Of a stretch of 64,000 bases of DNA, positions 39,855 to 50,377 are shown one piece after another. The stretch is from Stutzerimonas stutzeri. Its GTDB lineage: Bacteria > Pseudomonadota > Gammaproteobacteria > Pseudomonadales > Pseudomonadaceae. The position numbers and the translations under genes were made by a program. The DNA is taken from NCBI RefSeq assembly GCF_024451105.1, contig NZ_JANGEY010000009.1, forward strand, positions 1-64,000. Reading direction: 5' to 3'. Each line of letters begins with the position of its first letter. Position 1 is the stretch's first letter. Below the pieces are notes generated by a model. It made no database searches, was not told the origin of the DNA, and worked only from the letters and a program-made list of their open reading frames with translations.

Positions 39855-41258
39855 ATGACCGAGTCGTTCGTCACCCAGTGCCCCCACTGCCAGACCCGCT
39901 TCCGCGTCACCCGCGCGCAGCTCGGCATGGCGCGCGGTGCCGTGCGCTGCGGCGCCTGTCTGCAGGTGTTCAACGCGGCCGAACAACTGAGCGGCGAACT
40001 GCCGGCCGAGTCCTCGGCTCCCGCGGCGACGGCGACGGACCGACCGGCAGCCGAGCGCGACCGGCAGTCGACCGCCGTGGGCGGAGCCGTCGCCGGCGCC
40101 CTGGCGGCCGGCGGGACCGCCGCACTGCAGGGCGCCGCCGCGCCGAGCGCGCCCGAGCCGGCACCCGAATCGCCGCCCCGCGAGGCGGCCGCCGAGCTGC
40201 CGTCGGTCGCCCCCCTCAGCGCCCCGCCGCCGGCACCCGGCAGGCCCGCCGACGACACTCTGTGGATCCACGACGATCTCGACCTCGACGCCCTCGACCT
40301 GGAGCTCGACGAGGAGCTCGCCAGGCTCGAACAGGGCGGCCTCGAGCTGAGCGACGAGTTCCGCGACCTGCAGCCGACCCATGCGCCCTTCGGCCCGGCC
40401 CCAGACGCGGCATCCGACCCGCACGACGAGAGCTGGGTGGAGGCCCTGCTCACCGAGCCTGCCGCTCCGCCGGCGCAGGACGCACCGTCGCCGAGCATGC
40501 CGACCCGGTTGATCGACGAGCCGCCGCTGGAGCTGGAGGCGGTCGATCCCGACTTTCCCGAACTCGACGACGACATCGCCGAGGCCGCCCGCCACGCCCC
40601 CGCCGAGCTGATCGCCGAGCGCGACGCCCCCATCTCGGTCAGCGCCGCCGCTGCCAGCCTGGCCGCCGCCGGCGGAGCGGCCGCCGCACGGCGCAGCGAG
40701 CCGCGCCTGCGCGACGAGGGCCTGCTCAGCCTCAACGACGAACCCCTGCAGCTCGACTGGCCGCCGCCGAAGACCAGTTGGGCCCGCCGCCTGCTCTGGT
40801 CGCTGCTGATCCTGCTGGCCCTGGGCGGCCTGGCCGGCCAGTACGTCTGGTACAACTTCGAGCAACTGGCCCGCCACGAGCAACTGCGCCCCTGGTTCGA
40901 GAAGCTCTGCCCGCTGCTTGGCTGCCAGTTGCCGCCACGGGTCGACGTCGGCCTGGTGAAGAGCAGCAACCTCACCGTGCGCAGCCATCCGACCCATCCC
41001 GGCGCGCTGACCGTCGACGCCATCCTCTACAACCGCGCCGACTTCGCCCAGCCGTTCCCGCTGCTCGAGCTGCGCTTCGAGGACATCAACGGTCAGCCGC
41101 TGGCCAGCCGGCGCTTCAAGCCCAGCGAATACCTGGCCGGCGAACTGGCCGGACAGACCGACATGCCGCCGCAGACACCGATCCACATCGCCCTGGAGAT
41201 CGTCGACCCCGGCACCCGCGCGGTGAACTACCGGCTGGCCTTCCACTCGCCGGACTAA
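39855..41258 (+). CDS. Zinc-ribbon and DUF3426 domain membrane protein
   Basis: A 467-residue protein of unknown function. N-terminal MJ0042-type zinc ribbon (CPHCQTRF ... CGACLQVF, residues 11-38), a long acidic Ala/Pro-rich middle part (about 50-305), a single membrane helix (about 315-335), and a C-terminal DUF3426 domain (about 345-465). Conserved between prmA and dusB in Pseudomonas. Part of its length is low complexity. Confidence 0.87.
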   Translation: MTESFVTQCPHCQTRFRVTRAQLGMARGAVRCGACLQVFNAAEQLSGELPAESSAPAATATDRPAAERDRQSTAVGGAVAGALAAGGTAALQGAAAPSAPEPAPESPPREAAAELPSVAPLSAPPPAPGRPADDTLWIHDDLDLDALDLELDEELARLEQGGLELSDEFRDLQPTHAPFGPAPDAASDPHDESWVEALLTEPAAPPAQDAPSPSMPTRLIDEPPLELEAVDPDFPELDDDIAEAARHAPAELIAERDAPISVSAAAASLAAAGGAAAARRSEPRLRDEGLLSLNDEPLQLDWPPPKTSWARRLLWSLLILLALGGLAGQYVWYNFEQLARHEQLRPWFEKLCPLLGCQLPPRVDVGLVKSSNLTVRSHPTHPGALTVDAILYNRADFAQPFPLLELRFEDINGQPLASRRFKPSEYLAGELAGQTDMPPQTPIHIALEIVDPGTRAVNYRLAFHSPD

Positions 41259-41297
41259 GCGCGGGCGGCGACTGTTCAAAAAATACTCAGAACAGCC

Positions 41298-41326
41298 TTT
41301 ATCCAGCCGCCGAGAGCGGGTATTAT
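41298..41326 (+). promoter_or_regulatory. Promoter of the dusB-fis operon
   Basis: TTTATC (41298-41303), 17-base spacer, TATTAT (41321-41326), then GC-rich CGCCACCC, consistent with growth-rate or stringent control known for fis operons. An A6 run lies 20 bases upstream. Confidence 0.75.
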
Positions 41327-41374
41327 CGCCACCCTTTTCCAGCAGCTGATTTGCCCCTGCGGCAGGGATACCCC

Positions 41375-42373
41375 ATGTCGGTGGTTCGCATCGGCCCCTA
41401 CACCCTCCCCAATCGCGTGATCCTGGCCCCCATGGCCGGCGTCACCGACCGCCCGTTCCGCCAGCTCTGTCGCCGTCTCGGCGCCGGTCTGGTGGTGGCC
41501 GAAATGCTCACCAGCGACGTGCGCCTGTGGCACAGCCGCAAGTCGCGGCTGCGCATGCTCCACGACGGCGACCCCGAACCGCGCTCGGTGCAGATCGCCG
41601 GCGGCGACCCGCAGATGCTCGCCGAGGCGGCGCGCCGCAACGTCGAGCTGGGCGCGCAGATCATCGACATCAACATGGGCTGCCCGGCCAAGAAGGTCTG
41701 CAACAAGGCCGCCGGCTCGGCGCTGATGAAGGACGAGCAACTGGTCGGGCAGATCCTCGACGCGGTGGTCGGCGCCGTCGACGTGCCGGTGACCCTGAAG
41801 ATCCGCACCGGCTGGGACCGCGACAACCGCAACGGCGTCAGCATCGCGCGGATCGCCGAGCAGGCCGGCATCGCCGCCCTCGCCGTGCACGGCCGCACCC
41901 GCGCCGACCTGTACAGCGGCGCGGCCGAGTACGCGACCATCGCCGCGATCCGCGAGGCGGTCGACCTGCCGCTGTTCGCCAACGGCGACATCGACTCGCC
42001 GGAGAAGGCCCGCGCGGTGCTCGACGCCACCGGCGCCGACGCGGTGATGATCGGCCGCGCCGCCCAGGGCCGGCCGTGGATCTTCCGCGAGATCGACCAC
42101 TACCTGGCCACCGGCCAGCGTCTGCCGGCGCCCGGACTCGCCGAGATCGAAGGTATCCTCGCCGGCCACCTGGCCGAGCTGCACGCCTTCTACGGCCCGG
42201 AACAGGGCGTGCGCATCGCCCGCAAGCACGTCGGCTGGTACCTGGCCACCCTGCCCGGCGCCCGCGACTTTCGCACCGAATTCAACCGCCTGGACTGCCC
42301 GGCCGCGCAGCACGAACACGTGCGCCGCTTCTTCGCCGGGCAGCAGGACTCCTGCAGCGAGACGGCCGCATGA
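41375..42373 (+). CDS. dusB: tRNA-dihydrouridine synthase B
   Basis: A 332-residue FMN TIM-barrel enzyme reducing uridines in the tRNA D-loop. [17 protein letters not shown] opens the barrel; [19 protein letters not shown] has the catalytic Cys; [11 protein letters not shown] and FANGDI follow. Stop overlaps the fis start (ATGA), the standard dusB-fis arrangement. Confidence 0.97.
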   Translation: MSVVRIGPYTLPNRVILAPMAGVTDRPFRQLCRRLGAGLVVAEMLTSDVRLWHSRKSRLRMLHDGDPEPRSVQIAGGDPQMLAEAARRNVELGAQIIDINMGCPAKKVCNKAAGSALMKDEQLVGQILDAVVGAVDVPVTLKIRTGWDRDNRNGVSIARIAEQAGIAALAVHGRTRADLYSGAAEYATIAAIREAVDLPLFANGDIDSPEKARAVLDATGADAVMIGRAAQGRPWIFREIDHYLATGQRLPAPGLAEIEGILAGHLAELHAFYGPEQGVRIARKHVGWYLATLPGARDFRTEFNRLDCPAAQHEHVRRFFAGQQDSCSETAA

Positions 42374-42690
42374 CCAACCTGAACGAGCATTTTGTGAGTG
42401 GAACCCCAGCCGTGAGCGACAACGCCAACCTCAAACAGCACCTGATCGCCCCCAGCGTGGAGCGACAGACCCTGCGCGACAGCGTGGAGCAGGCGCTGCA
42501 CAACTACTTCGCCCACCTCGACGGCCAGCCGGTGACCGACGTCTACAATCTGGTGCTGTCCGAAGTAGAGGCGCCGCTGCTGGAAACCGTGATGCGCTAC
42601 GTCAAGGGCAACCAGACCAAGGCCTCCGAGCTGCTCGGCCTCAATCGCGGCACCCTGCGCAAGAAGCTCAAGCAGTACGACCTGCTGTAA
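42370..42690 (+). CDS. fis: Fis family nucleoid-associated DNA-binding protein
   Basis: A 106-residue protein with a flexible N-terminus and a C-terminal helix-turn-helix ([35 protein letters not shown]). Organises DNA and activates rRNA and recombination sites. Slightly longer at the N-terminus than E. coli Fis (98 residues). Confidence 0.97.
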   Translation: MTNLNEHFVSGTPAVSDNANLKQHLIAPSVERQTLRDSVEQALHNYFAHLDGQPVTDVYNLVLSEVEAPLLETVMRYVKGNQTKASELLGLNRGTLRKKLKQYDLL

Positions 42691-42709
42691 CCCGAATTCG
42701 CCGGAAGCA

Positions 42710-42728
42710 GGCGCGGCCCGCCCGCGCC
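42710..42728 (+). terminator. Possible weak terminator after fis
   Basis: GGCGCGG/CCGCGCC, 7-bp stem and 5-base loop, followed by GTCTTCTCTCC; pyrimidine rich but no true T-run. Confidence 0.4.
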
Positions 42729-42763
42729 GTCTTCTCTCCAATCCTGTCCTGATGGAATCCGAG

Positions 42764-44371
42764 ATGACCGACCAGACCACCCGCCTTCCCGTCCGCCGCG
42801 CGCTGATCAGCGTGTCCGACAAGACCGGCGTCGTCGACTTCGCCCGCGAACTCGCCGCCCTCGGCGTCGAGATCCTCTCCACCGGCGGCACCTTCAAGCT
42901 GCTGCGCGACAACGGCGTCAATGCCGTGGAAGTGGCCGACTACACCGGCTTCCCGGAAATGATGGACGGCCGGGTGAAGACCCTGCATCCGAAGATCCAC
43001 GGCGGCATCCTCGGCCGTCGCGACCTCGACGGTGCGGTGATGGAAGAACACGGCATCCGTCCGATCGACCTGGTCGCGGTCAACCTCTACCCGTTCGCCG
43101 CTACCGTGGCGAAAGAAGGCTGCACCCTGCCCGACGCCATCGAGAACATCGACATCGGCGGCCCGACCATGGTCCGCTCGGCGGCGAAGAACCACAAGGA
43201 CGTCGCCATCGTGGTCAACGCCTCCGACTACGCGTCGGTGGTCGACAACCTGAAGAACGGCGGCCTGACCTACGCCCAGCGCTTCGACCTGGCGCTCAAG
43301 GCCTTCGAGCACACCGCCGCCTACGACGGCATGATCGCCAACTACCTGGGCACCATCGACCAGCAGGCCGAAACCCTGTCCACCGAAGGCCGCGCCGAGT
43401 TCCCGCGCACCTTCAACAGCCAGTTCATCAAGGCCCAGGACATGCGCTACGGCGAGAACCCGCACCAGAGCGCGGCCTTCTATGTCGAGGCCAACCCGGC
43501 CGAAGCGTCCGTGGCCACCGCCAAGCAGCTGCAGGGCAAGGAACTGTCGTTCAACAACGTGGCCGACACCGACGCCGCCCTGGAGTGCGTGAAGAGCTTC
43601 AGCAAGCCGGCCTGCGTGATCGTCAAGCACGCCAACCCGTGCGGCGTGGCCGTGGTCCCGGAAGCCGACGGCGGCATCCGCAAGGCCTACGACCTGGCCT
43701 GGGCCACCGACAGCGAGTCCGCCTTCGGCGGCATCATCGCCTTCAACCGCGAGCTGGACGGCGAAACCGCCCGCGCCATCGTCGAGCGCCAGTTCGTCGA
43801 GGTGATCATCGCCCCCAGCGTGTCCGCCGAGGCCCGCGAAGCGGTCGCCGCCAAGGCCAACGTGCGCCTGCTCGAGTGCGGCCAGTGGCCGGCCGAGCGC
43901 ATCGGCGGCCTGGACTACAAGCGCGTCAACGGCGGCCTGCTGGTGCAGAGCCGCGACATCGGCATGATCGGCGAGGCCGACCTCAAGGTGGTCACCCAGC
44001 GCGCACCGAGCGAGCAGGAGCTGCACGACCTGATCTTCGCCTGGAAGGTGGCCAAGTTCGTCAAGTCCAACGCCATCGTCTATGCCAAGAACCGTCAGAC
44101 CGTCGGCGTCGGCGCCGGCCAGATGAGCCGCGTCAACTCCGCGCGCATCGCCGCGATCAAGGCCGAGCACGCCGGCCTGCAGGTCCAGGGCGCGGTGATG
44201 GCCTCGGACGCCTTCTTCCCGTTCCGCGACGGCATCGACAATGCCGCCAAGGCCGGCATCACCGCGGTGATCCAGCCGGGCGGCTCGATGCGCGACGCCG
44301 AGGTGATCGCCGCCGCCGACGAGGCCGGCATGGCCATGGTGTTCACCGGCATGCGCCACTTCCGTCACTGA
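42764..44371 (+). CDS. purH: Bifunctional AICAR formyltransferase / IMP cyclohydrolase
   Basis: A 535-residue enzyme for the last two steps of IMP synthesis. The N-terminal MGS-like cyclohydrolase domain ([27 protein letters not shown]) and C-terminal formyltransferase domain ([35 protein letters not shown]) are complete. ATG 42764 (MTDQTTR) is the family start rather than 42752. Confidence 0.97.
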   Translation: MTDQTTRLPVRRALISVSDKTGVVDFARELAALGVEILSTGGTFKLLRDNGVNAVEVADYTGFPEMMDGRVKTLHPKIHGGILGRRDLDGAVMEEHGIRPIDLVAVNLYPFAATVAKEGCTLPDAIENIDIGGPTMVRSAAKNHKDVAIVVNASDYASVVDNLKNGGLTYAQRFDLALKAFEHTAAYDGMIANYLGTIDQQAETLSTEGRAEFPRTFNSQFIKAQDMRYGENPHQSAAFYVEANPAEASVATAKQLQGKELSFNNVADTDAALECVKSFSKPACVIVKHANPCGVAVVPEADGGIRKAYDLAWATDSESAFGGIIAFNRELDGETARAIVERQFVEVIIAPSVSAEAREAVAAKANVRLLECGQWPAERIGGLDYKRVNGGLLVQSRDIGMIGEADLKVVTQRAPSEQELHDLIFAWKVAKFVKSNAIVYAKNRQTVGVGAGQMSRVNSARIAAIKAEHAGLQVQGAVMASDAFFPFRDGIDNAAKAGITAVIQPGGSMRDAEVIAAADEAGMAMVFTGMRHFRH

Positions 44372-44388
44372 GGTCGGCCACACCGACC

Positions 44389-44496
44389 GATCGTCCCCAC
44401 GCTCCGCGTGGGGATGCAGCCCGGGACGCTCGGCGTCCCCTGCCGCGGACGCCGAGCGTCCACTGCAACGTTCCCACGCAGAGCGTGGGAACGATC
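44389..44496. repeat. Large paired palindromic repeat between purH and purD
   Basis: Outer arms GATCGTCCCCACGC at 44389 and GCGTGGGAACGATC ending at 44496; each arm also self-pairs (CCCCACGCTCCGCGTGGGG; TTCCCACGCAGAGCGTGGGA). Inner arms GGACGCTCGGCGTCC and GGACGCCGAGCGTCC are further palindromes. It resembles widespread Pseudomonas intergenic repeats. Confidence 0.88.
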
Positions 44497-44513
44497 AACA
44501 TGAGGCTTGAAAC

Positions 44514-45806
44514 ATGAACGTACTGATCATCGGCAGCGGCGGCCGCGAGCACGCCCTGGCCTGGAAAGTCGCGCAGGACCCGCGCGTCGCGAAGGTCTTC
44601 GTCGCCCCCGGCAACGCCGGCACCGCCACCGAAGCCAAGTGCCAGAACGTCGAGATCGGCGTGCTGGAGCTCGAGCGCCTGGCCGACTTCGCCGCCGCCA
44701 ACGTGCAGCTGACCATCGTCGGCCCCGAGGCGCCGCTGGTCGCCGGCGTGGTCGACCTGTTCCGCGAGCGCGGCCTGGCGATCTTCGGCCCGAGCGCCGG
44801 CGCCGCCCAGCTGGAAGGCTCCAAGGCCTTCACCAAGGACTTCCTGGCCCGCCACAGCATCCCCACCGCCGCCTACCGGAACTTCACCGAGGTGCAGCCG
44901 GCCATCGAATACCTGCGCGAGCGCGGCGTGCCGATCGTGGTCAAGGCCGACGGCCTGGCCGCCGGCAAGGGCGTGATCGTCGCCACCACCTTCTCCGAGG
45001 CCGAGGCCGCGATCAAGGACATGCTCTCCGGCAACGCCTTCGGCGAGGCCGGCTCGCGGGTGGTGATCGAAGACTTCCTCGACGGCGAGGAAGCCAGCTT
45101 CATCGTCATGGTCGACGGCGAGAACGTGCTGCCGATGGCCACCAGCCAGGACCACAAGCGCGTCGGCGACGGCGACAGCGGCCCGAACACCGGCGGCATG
45201 GGCGCCTACTCGCCGGCCCCGGTGGTCACCGCCGAGGTGCACCGGCGGGTGATGGACGAGATCATCTACCCGACCGTGCGCGGCATGGCCGCCGAGGGCA
45301 ACGTCTACACCGGCTTCCTGTACGCCGGCCTGATGATCGACAAGAGCGGCGCGCCCAAGGTCATCGAGTTCAACTGCCGCTTCGGCGACCCGGAAACCCA
45401 GCCGATCATGGTGCGCCTGGAATCCTCCCTGGTGCTGCTGGTCGAGGCCGCGCTGGCCAAGGCGCTGGACAAGGTCGAGGCGACCTGGGACCCGCGACCG
45501 ACCGTCGGCGTGGTGCTGGCCGCCGGCGGCTACCCGGGCGACTACGCCAAGGGCGACGTGATCGAGGGCCTCGAGGAAGCCGCGCAGCTGGACGGCAAGG
45601 TGTTCCACGCCGGCACCGCGCTGGACACCGCCAACCGCATCGTCACCAACGGCGGCCGCGTGCTGTGCGCCACCGCCATCGGCGCCAGCGTGTCCGACGC
45701 CCAGCAACAGGCCTACCGCCTGGCCGAGAAGATCCGCTGGAACGGCATGTTCTACCGCCACGACATCGGCTATCGCGCCATCGCCCGCGAGCGCGGCGAG
45801 GGCTGA
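44514..45806 (+). CDS. purD: Phosphoribosylamine-glycine ligase
   Basis: A 430-residue ATP-grasp enzyme of purine synthesis. NVLIIGSGGREHALAWK at the start, VKADGLAAGKGVIVA in the ATP-grasp, QDHKRVGDGDSGPNTGGMGAYSPAP and FNCRFGDPETQ. Follows purH across the repeat element, as in Pseudomonas. Confidence 0.97.
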   Translation: MNVLIIGSGGREHALAWKVAQDPRVAKVFVAPGNAGTATEAKCQNVEIGVLELERLADFAAANVQLTIVGPEAPLVAGVVDLFRERGLAIFGPSAGAAQLEGSKAFTKDFLARHSIPTAAYRNFTEVQPAIEYLRERGVPIVVKADGLAAGKGVIVATTFSEAEAAIKDMLSGNAFGEAGSRVVIEDFLDGEEASFIVMVDGENVLPMATSQDHKRVGDGDSGPNTGGMGAYSPAPVVTAEVHRRVMDEIIYPTVRGMAAEGNVYTGFLYAGLMIDKSGAPKVIEFNCRFGDPETQPIMVRLESSLVLLVEAALAKALDKVEATWDPRPTVGVVLAAGGYPGDYAKGDVIEGLEEAAQLDGKVFHAGTALDTANRIVTNGGRVLCATAIGASVSDAQQQAYRLAEKIRWNGMFYRHDIGYRAIARERGEG

Positions 45807-45812
45807 CGCCGA

Positions 45813-45837
45813 GCCGGCCGCCCCCGCGGCGGCCGGC
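45813..45837 (+). terminator. Possible terminator or stem after purD
   Basis: Perfect 10-bp stem GCCGGCCGCC/GGCGGCCGGC with a 5-base loop, but no T-run after it. Confidence 0.4.
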
Positions 45838-45975
45838 CCCCGCTCCCGACGGGGCCGCCCGTCAGGCGGCAAGGGCAACCCGCAACGGGCTGCCATATAC
45901 TTTCCGGTCGGGGTTCCGCCCGCCCACTCGCTCCATACATAATCCGCTCACCGACCCAGAAAGGGATGCCTGATC

Positions 45976-47988
<2,013 letters not shown>

Positions 47989-47992
47989 GCGC

Positions 47993-48889
47993 TCAGCCGC
48001 CGGCCAGCAGCATCCACAGCGGCAGGCTGAGCACCGCCAGCACGGTGGAGAGGAACACCTCGGAGCCGAGGGTGCGGCTGTCCTCGGGACTGCCGGCGAA
48101 GGCCAGCACGTTGACCCCGGTGGGACAGGCCGCCATCAGCAGCAGCACGCTGCGCGCCGCATCGTTCAGGCCGAGCAGGCCGCTGCACCACCAGACCAGC
48201 GCCGGGAAGGCCGCCAGCTTGATCGCGGCGAGGGCGAATACCGCCGCCGAGGGATGGAAGCGGTGGCGGCTCAGGCCCATGCCCAGCACCATCAGCGCGC
48301 ACGGCAGCGCCGCCGCGGCCAGCCAGTCGGCGGCCTTCCAGAACACCGCCGGCAGCGGCAGGTCGAGGGCGTTGACCAGCGCGCCGAGCAGCAGGCCGTT
48401 GATCACCGGGTTGAACAGGCTCTTCAGCAGCCCGCGCGGCTCGACCCGGCTGCCGCTGCCGAGCGCCGCGTACAGCGAGTGCAGGCTGAACAGCACCAGG
48501 CTGTGGAACACCAGCACGGCGAACAGGTAGACCAGCTTGTCGGCGCCGAGCAGGGTGGTGACCAGCGGAATGCCGATCAGCACGTTGTTCGAGTAGGCGG
48601 CGGCCAGGCCGTGCGGACTGGGCGCGCCGCGCCGGCGGTGCACCCAGGCGTTGACCAGCACGAACACCGCCAGCACCGGGGCGAAGTAGGCGAGCAGCAG
48701 CTCGGGCGCCAGCCCCTCGCCGAGATCGGCGCGGGCGATGCCGACGAACAGCAGGGTCGGCATGAACAGCTTGAAGGTCAGCGCCGACAGCCCGGCCAGC
48801 GTTTCGCCGGCCAGCCAGCCACGCCAGCACAGCAGGTAGCCGAGCGCCACCAGCAGGAAGATCGGCACGATGGCCTGGAACGCGATCAT
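47993..48889 (-). CDS. AEC-family (auxin efflux carrier-like) transporter
   Basis: A 298-residue inner-membrane protein with about ten hydrophobic helices; the first is IVPIFLLVALGYLLCW, and the N-terminal half contains AAAYSNNVLIGIPLV, the family motif with Asn and Pro. AEC proteins export or exchange small organic acids such as malate or malonate in bacteria; substrate here unknown. ATG 48889 is used; the frame runs further upstream without homology. Convergent with the hybrid kinase. Confidence 0.88.
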   Translation of the reverse strand: MIAFQAIVPIFLLVALGYLLCWRGWLAGETLAGLSALTFKLFMPTLLFVGIARADLGEGLAPELLLAYFAPVLAVFVLVNAWVHRRRGAPSPHGLAAAYSNNVLIGIPLVTTLLGADKLVYLFAVLVFHSLVLFSLHSLYAALGSGSRVEPRGLLKSLFNPVINGLLLGALVNALDLPLPAVFWKAADWLAAAALPCALMVLGMGLSRHRFHPSAAVFALAAIKLAAFPALVWWCSGLLGLNDAARSVLLLMAACPTGVNVLAFAGSPEDSRTLGSEVFLSTVLAVLSLPLWMLLAGG

Positions 48890-49014
48890 CGGCGGCGGAC
48901 TCCTTCGGCGGCCACGAGGGGGGAGGCGCCGACAGGCGACGGCGGGCGCACAGGATACGCCCTGGAGAAACGCCCGCGAAGCCCGGCGCAGAGCCGGCGC
49001 ACCGGCCGGGACCG

Positions 49015-49473
49015 TCAGTCGGCCAGGCGCAGGATGCCGCGCATCAGCGGCGCATGGCCGGGGAAGGAGCAGAAGAACACGTAGTCCTCGCCCTCCTCGA
49101 GCAGGCTCACCGGGAAGCTCACCGCGTCCGACTCGCCGCCGCCGAGCAGGCGGGTGCTGGCGATCACCCGCGCATCGCCGGGCCGCACGAAGCTGTGCCC
49201 CAGGCCGCCGACCAGCCCGGCGTTGGCCACCGCCTGCTGCTCGCGGGCACGTGCCAGGACCCAGTTGTGGCCCATCCGGGTGTGCTCCAGACGGCCGGTA
49301 TGCTGCAGGCGGACGGTGAACTCCCGGCAGCTGCGGCTCACCTCGATGCGGTCGATGTTGAAGGCGATGCGGTCGCTGGCCTCGATGTCGACGCTGCACT
49401 CGGCCGCCCACAACGGCGCAGCCAGCAGGGCCAGCAGGCCCCCGGTCAGGAGTTGGCGGGTCACGAACGGCAT
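49015..49473 (-). CDS. azu: Azurin, periplasmic blue copper protein
   Basis: A 152-residue precursor with a 23-residue signal peptide ending LWA; the mature part begins AECSVDI as in Pseudomonas azurins. In mature numbering the copper ligands fall exactly at His46 (MGHNW), Cys112, His117 and Met121 (FFCSFPGHAPLM), and the disulfide Cys3/Cys26 is kept. Small electron-transfer protein, usually between cytochromes in denitrification or stress responses. The body is more diverged than is usual for P. aeruginosa azurin, with many Arg and Leu substitutions. Monocistronic. Confidence 0.96.
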   Translation of the reverse strand: MPFVTRQLLTGGLLALLAAPLWAAECSVDIEASDRIAFNIDRIEVSRSCREFTVRLQHTGRLEHTRMGHNWVLARAREQQAVANAGLVGGLGHSFVRPGDARVIASTRLLGGGESDAVSFPVSLLEEGEDYVFFCSFPGHAPLMRGILRLAD

Positions 49474-49628
49474 TCCTCGCTGGGCGGATCGGGAAGTCAC
49501 CGCAGAAGACCGCCCGCAGCGCGGGCAAGTTCCGCCCGGCGGTCGGCTATGGTTGTCATAGAAGGATTCAAGCAGCCGGCGCACACGGGCCGGCGGAGAA
49601 TGGAGCCGTATCCACGGAGGACGCCAGC

Positions 49629-49712
49629 ATGGACATCCACGCACTGCTCGAGCGGATCATCGCCGCCTACGCGGACTACGCCGGCTGCTGCTGCGGCAAC
49701 AGCGCCGACTGA
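49629..49712 (+). CDS. Unannotated 27-residue ORF with a Cys triplet
   Basis: ATG 49629 is preceded at good spacing by GGAGG. The peptide begins MDIHALLERIIAAYADYAG, likely a helix, and ends CCCGNSAD. Nearly every codon ends in G or C, like real genes around it. Divergent from azurin (155-base shared gap) and convergent on the FixJ-like regulator, whose stop is nine bases away. No family recognised; possibilities include a metal-binding peptide, a modified-peptide precursor, or a chance ORF. Confidence 0.5.
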   Translation: MDIHALLERIIAAYADYAGCCCGNSAD

Positions 49713-49720
49713 CGCCCGGC

Positions 49721-50374
49721 TCAGCCGCCGGCCCGCTCGCCGCGCGGATCGAGCGGATCGATCAGCCCGGCCGCGCAGGCCATGCCGACCAGGTCGCTGA
49801 GGCGCTCGGCCTGCATGCGCTTCATCACCCGCGCGCGGTACAGGTCGACGGTCTTCACGCTGATGTCGAGCTGCTCGGCGATCTCGCGGCTGGTGTAGCC
49901 CTGCACCAGCGGCAGCAGCACGTCGCGCTCGCGCGGCGTCAGCCGACCCAGCCGCGCACGCAGCGCCGCCGGGCCGCCCTGGCGGGCCCGGCGCTCGGCC
50001 TGGCGACCGAGCGCCTGCTGCACGCTGTCGAGCAGCAGTTGCTCGTTGAACGGCTTCTCGATGAAATCGCAGGCGCCGGCCTTGAAGGCGCGCACCACGA
50101 TGGGCACGTCGGCGTGGCCGCTGACGAAGATCACCGGCAGTTCGATGCCGCGCGCGCGCAGCTCCTCCTGCACGTTGAGCCCGCCCATGCCCGGCATGCG
50201 CACGTCGAGCAGCACGCAGGCCGGCAGGTCCGGGTCGCAGGCGTCGAGGAAGGCCCGCCCGCTGGTGAACGGCAGCGCGCGCAGGCCGACCGACTCGAGC
50301 AGCCAGACCGTCGAATCGAGCATCCCCCGGTCGTCGTCGACCACGTAGACCACCTGCTCCTGCGCCACCACCAT
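49721..50374 (-). CDS. FixJ-family response regulator (receiver plus LuxR-type HTH)
   Basis: A 217-residue transcription regulator. Receiver (residues 8-125) with VYVVDDDRGM, phospho-Asp57 in VLLDVRMPGM, FVSGHAD and FIEKPF; LuxR-type helix-turn-helix (about 150-210) with RLTPRERDVLLPLVQGYTSREIAEQLDISVKTV. The FIEKPF and SGHAD forms are typical of FixJ/TodT/StyR-type regulators. Three bases separate it from its kinase, so they are a pair; the target is plausibly the neighbouring acyl-CoA genes. Confidence 0.92.
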   Translation of the reverse strand: MVVAQEQVVYVVDDDRGMLDSTVWLLESVGLRALPFTSGRAFLDACDPDLPACVLLDVRMPGMGGLNVQEELRARGIELPVIFVSGHADVPIVVRAFKAGACDFIEKPFNEQLLLDSVQQALGRQAERRARQGGPAALRARLGRLTPRERDVLLPLVQGYTSREIAEQLDISVKTVDLYRARVMKRMQAERLSDLVGMACAAGLIDPLDPRGERAGG

Positions 50375-50377
50375 CGC

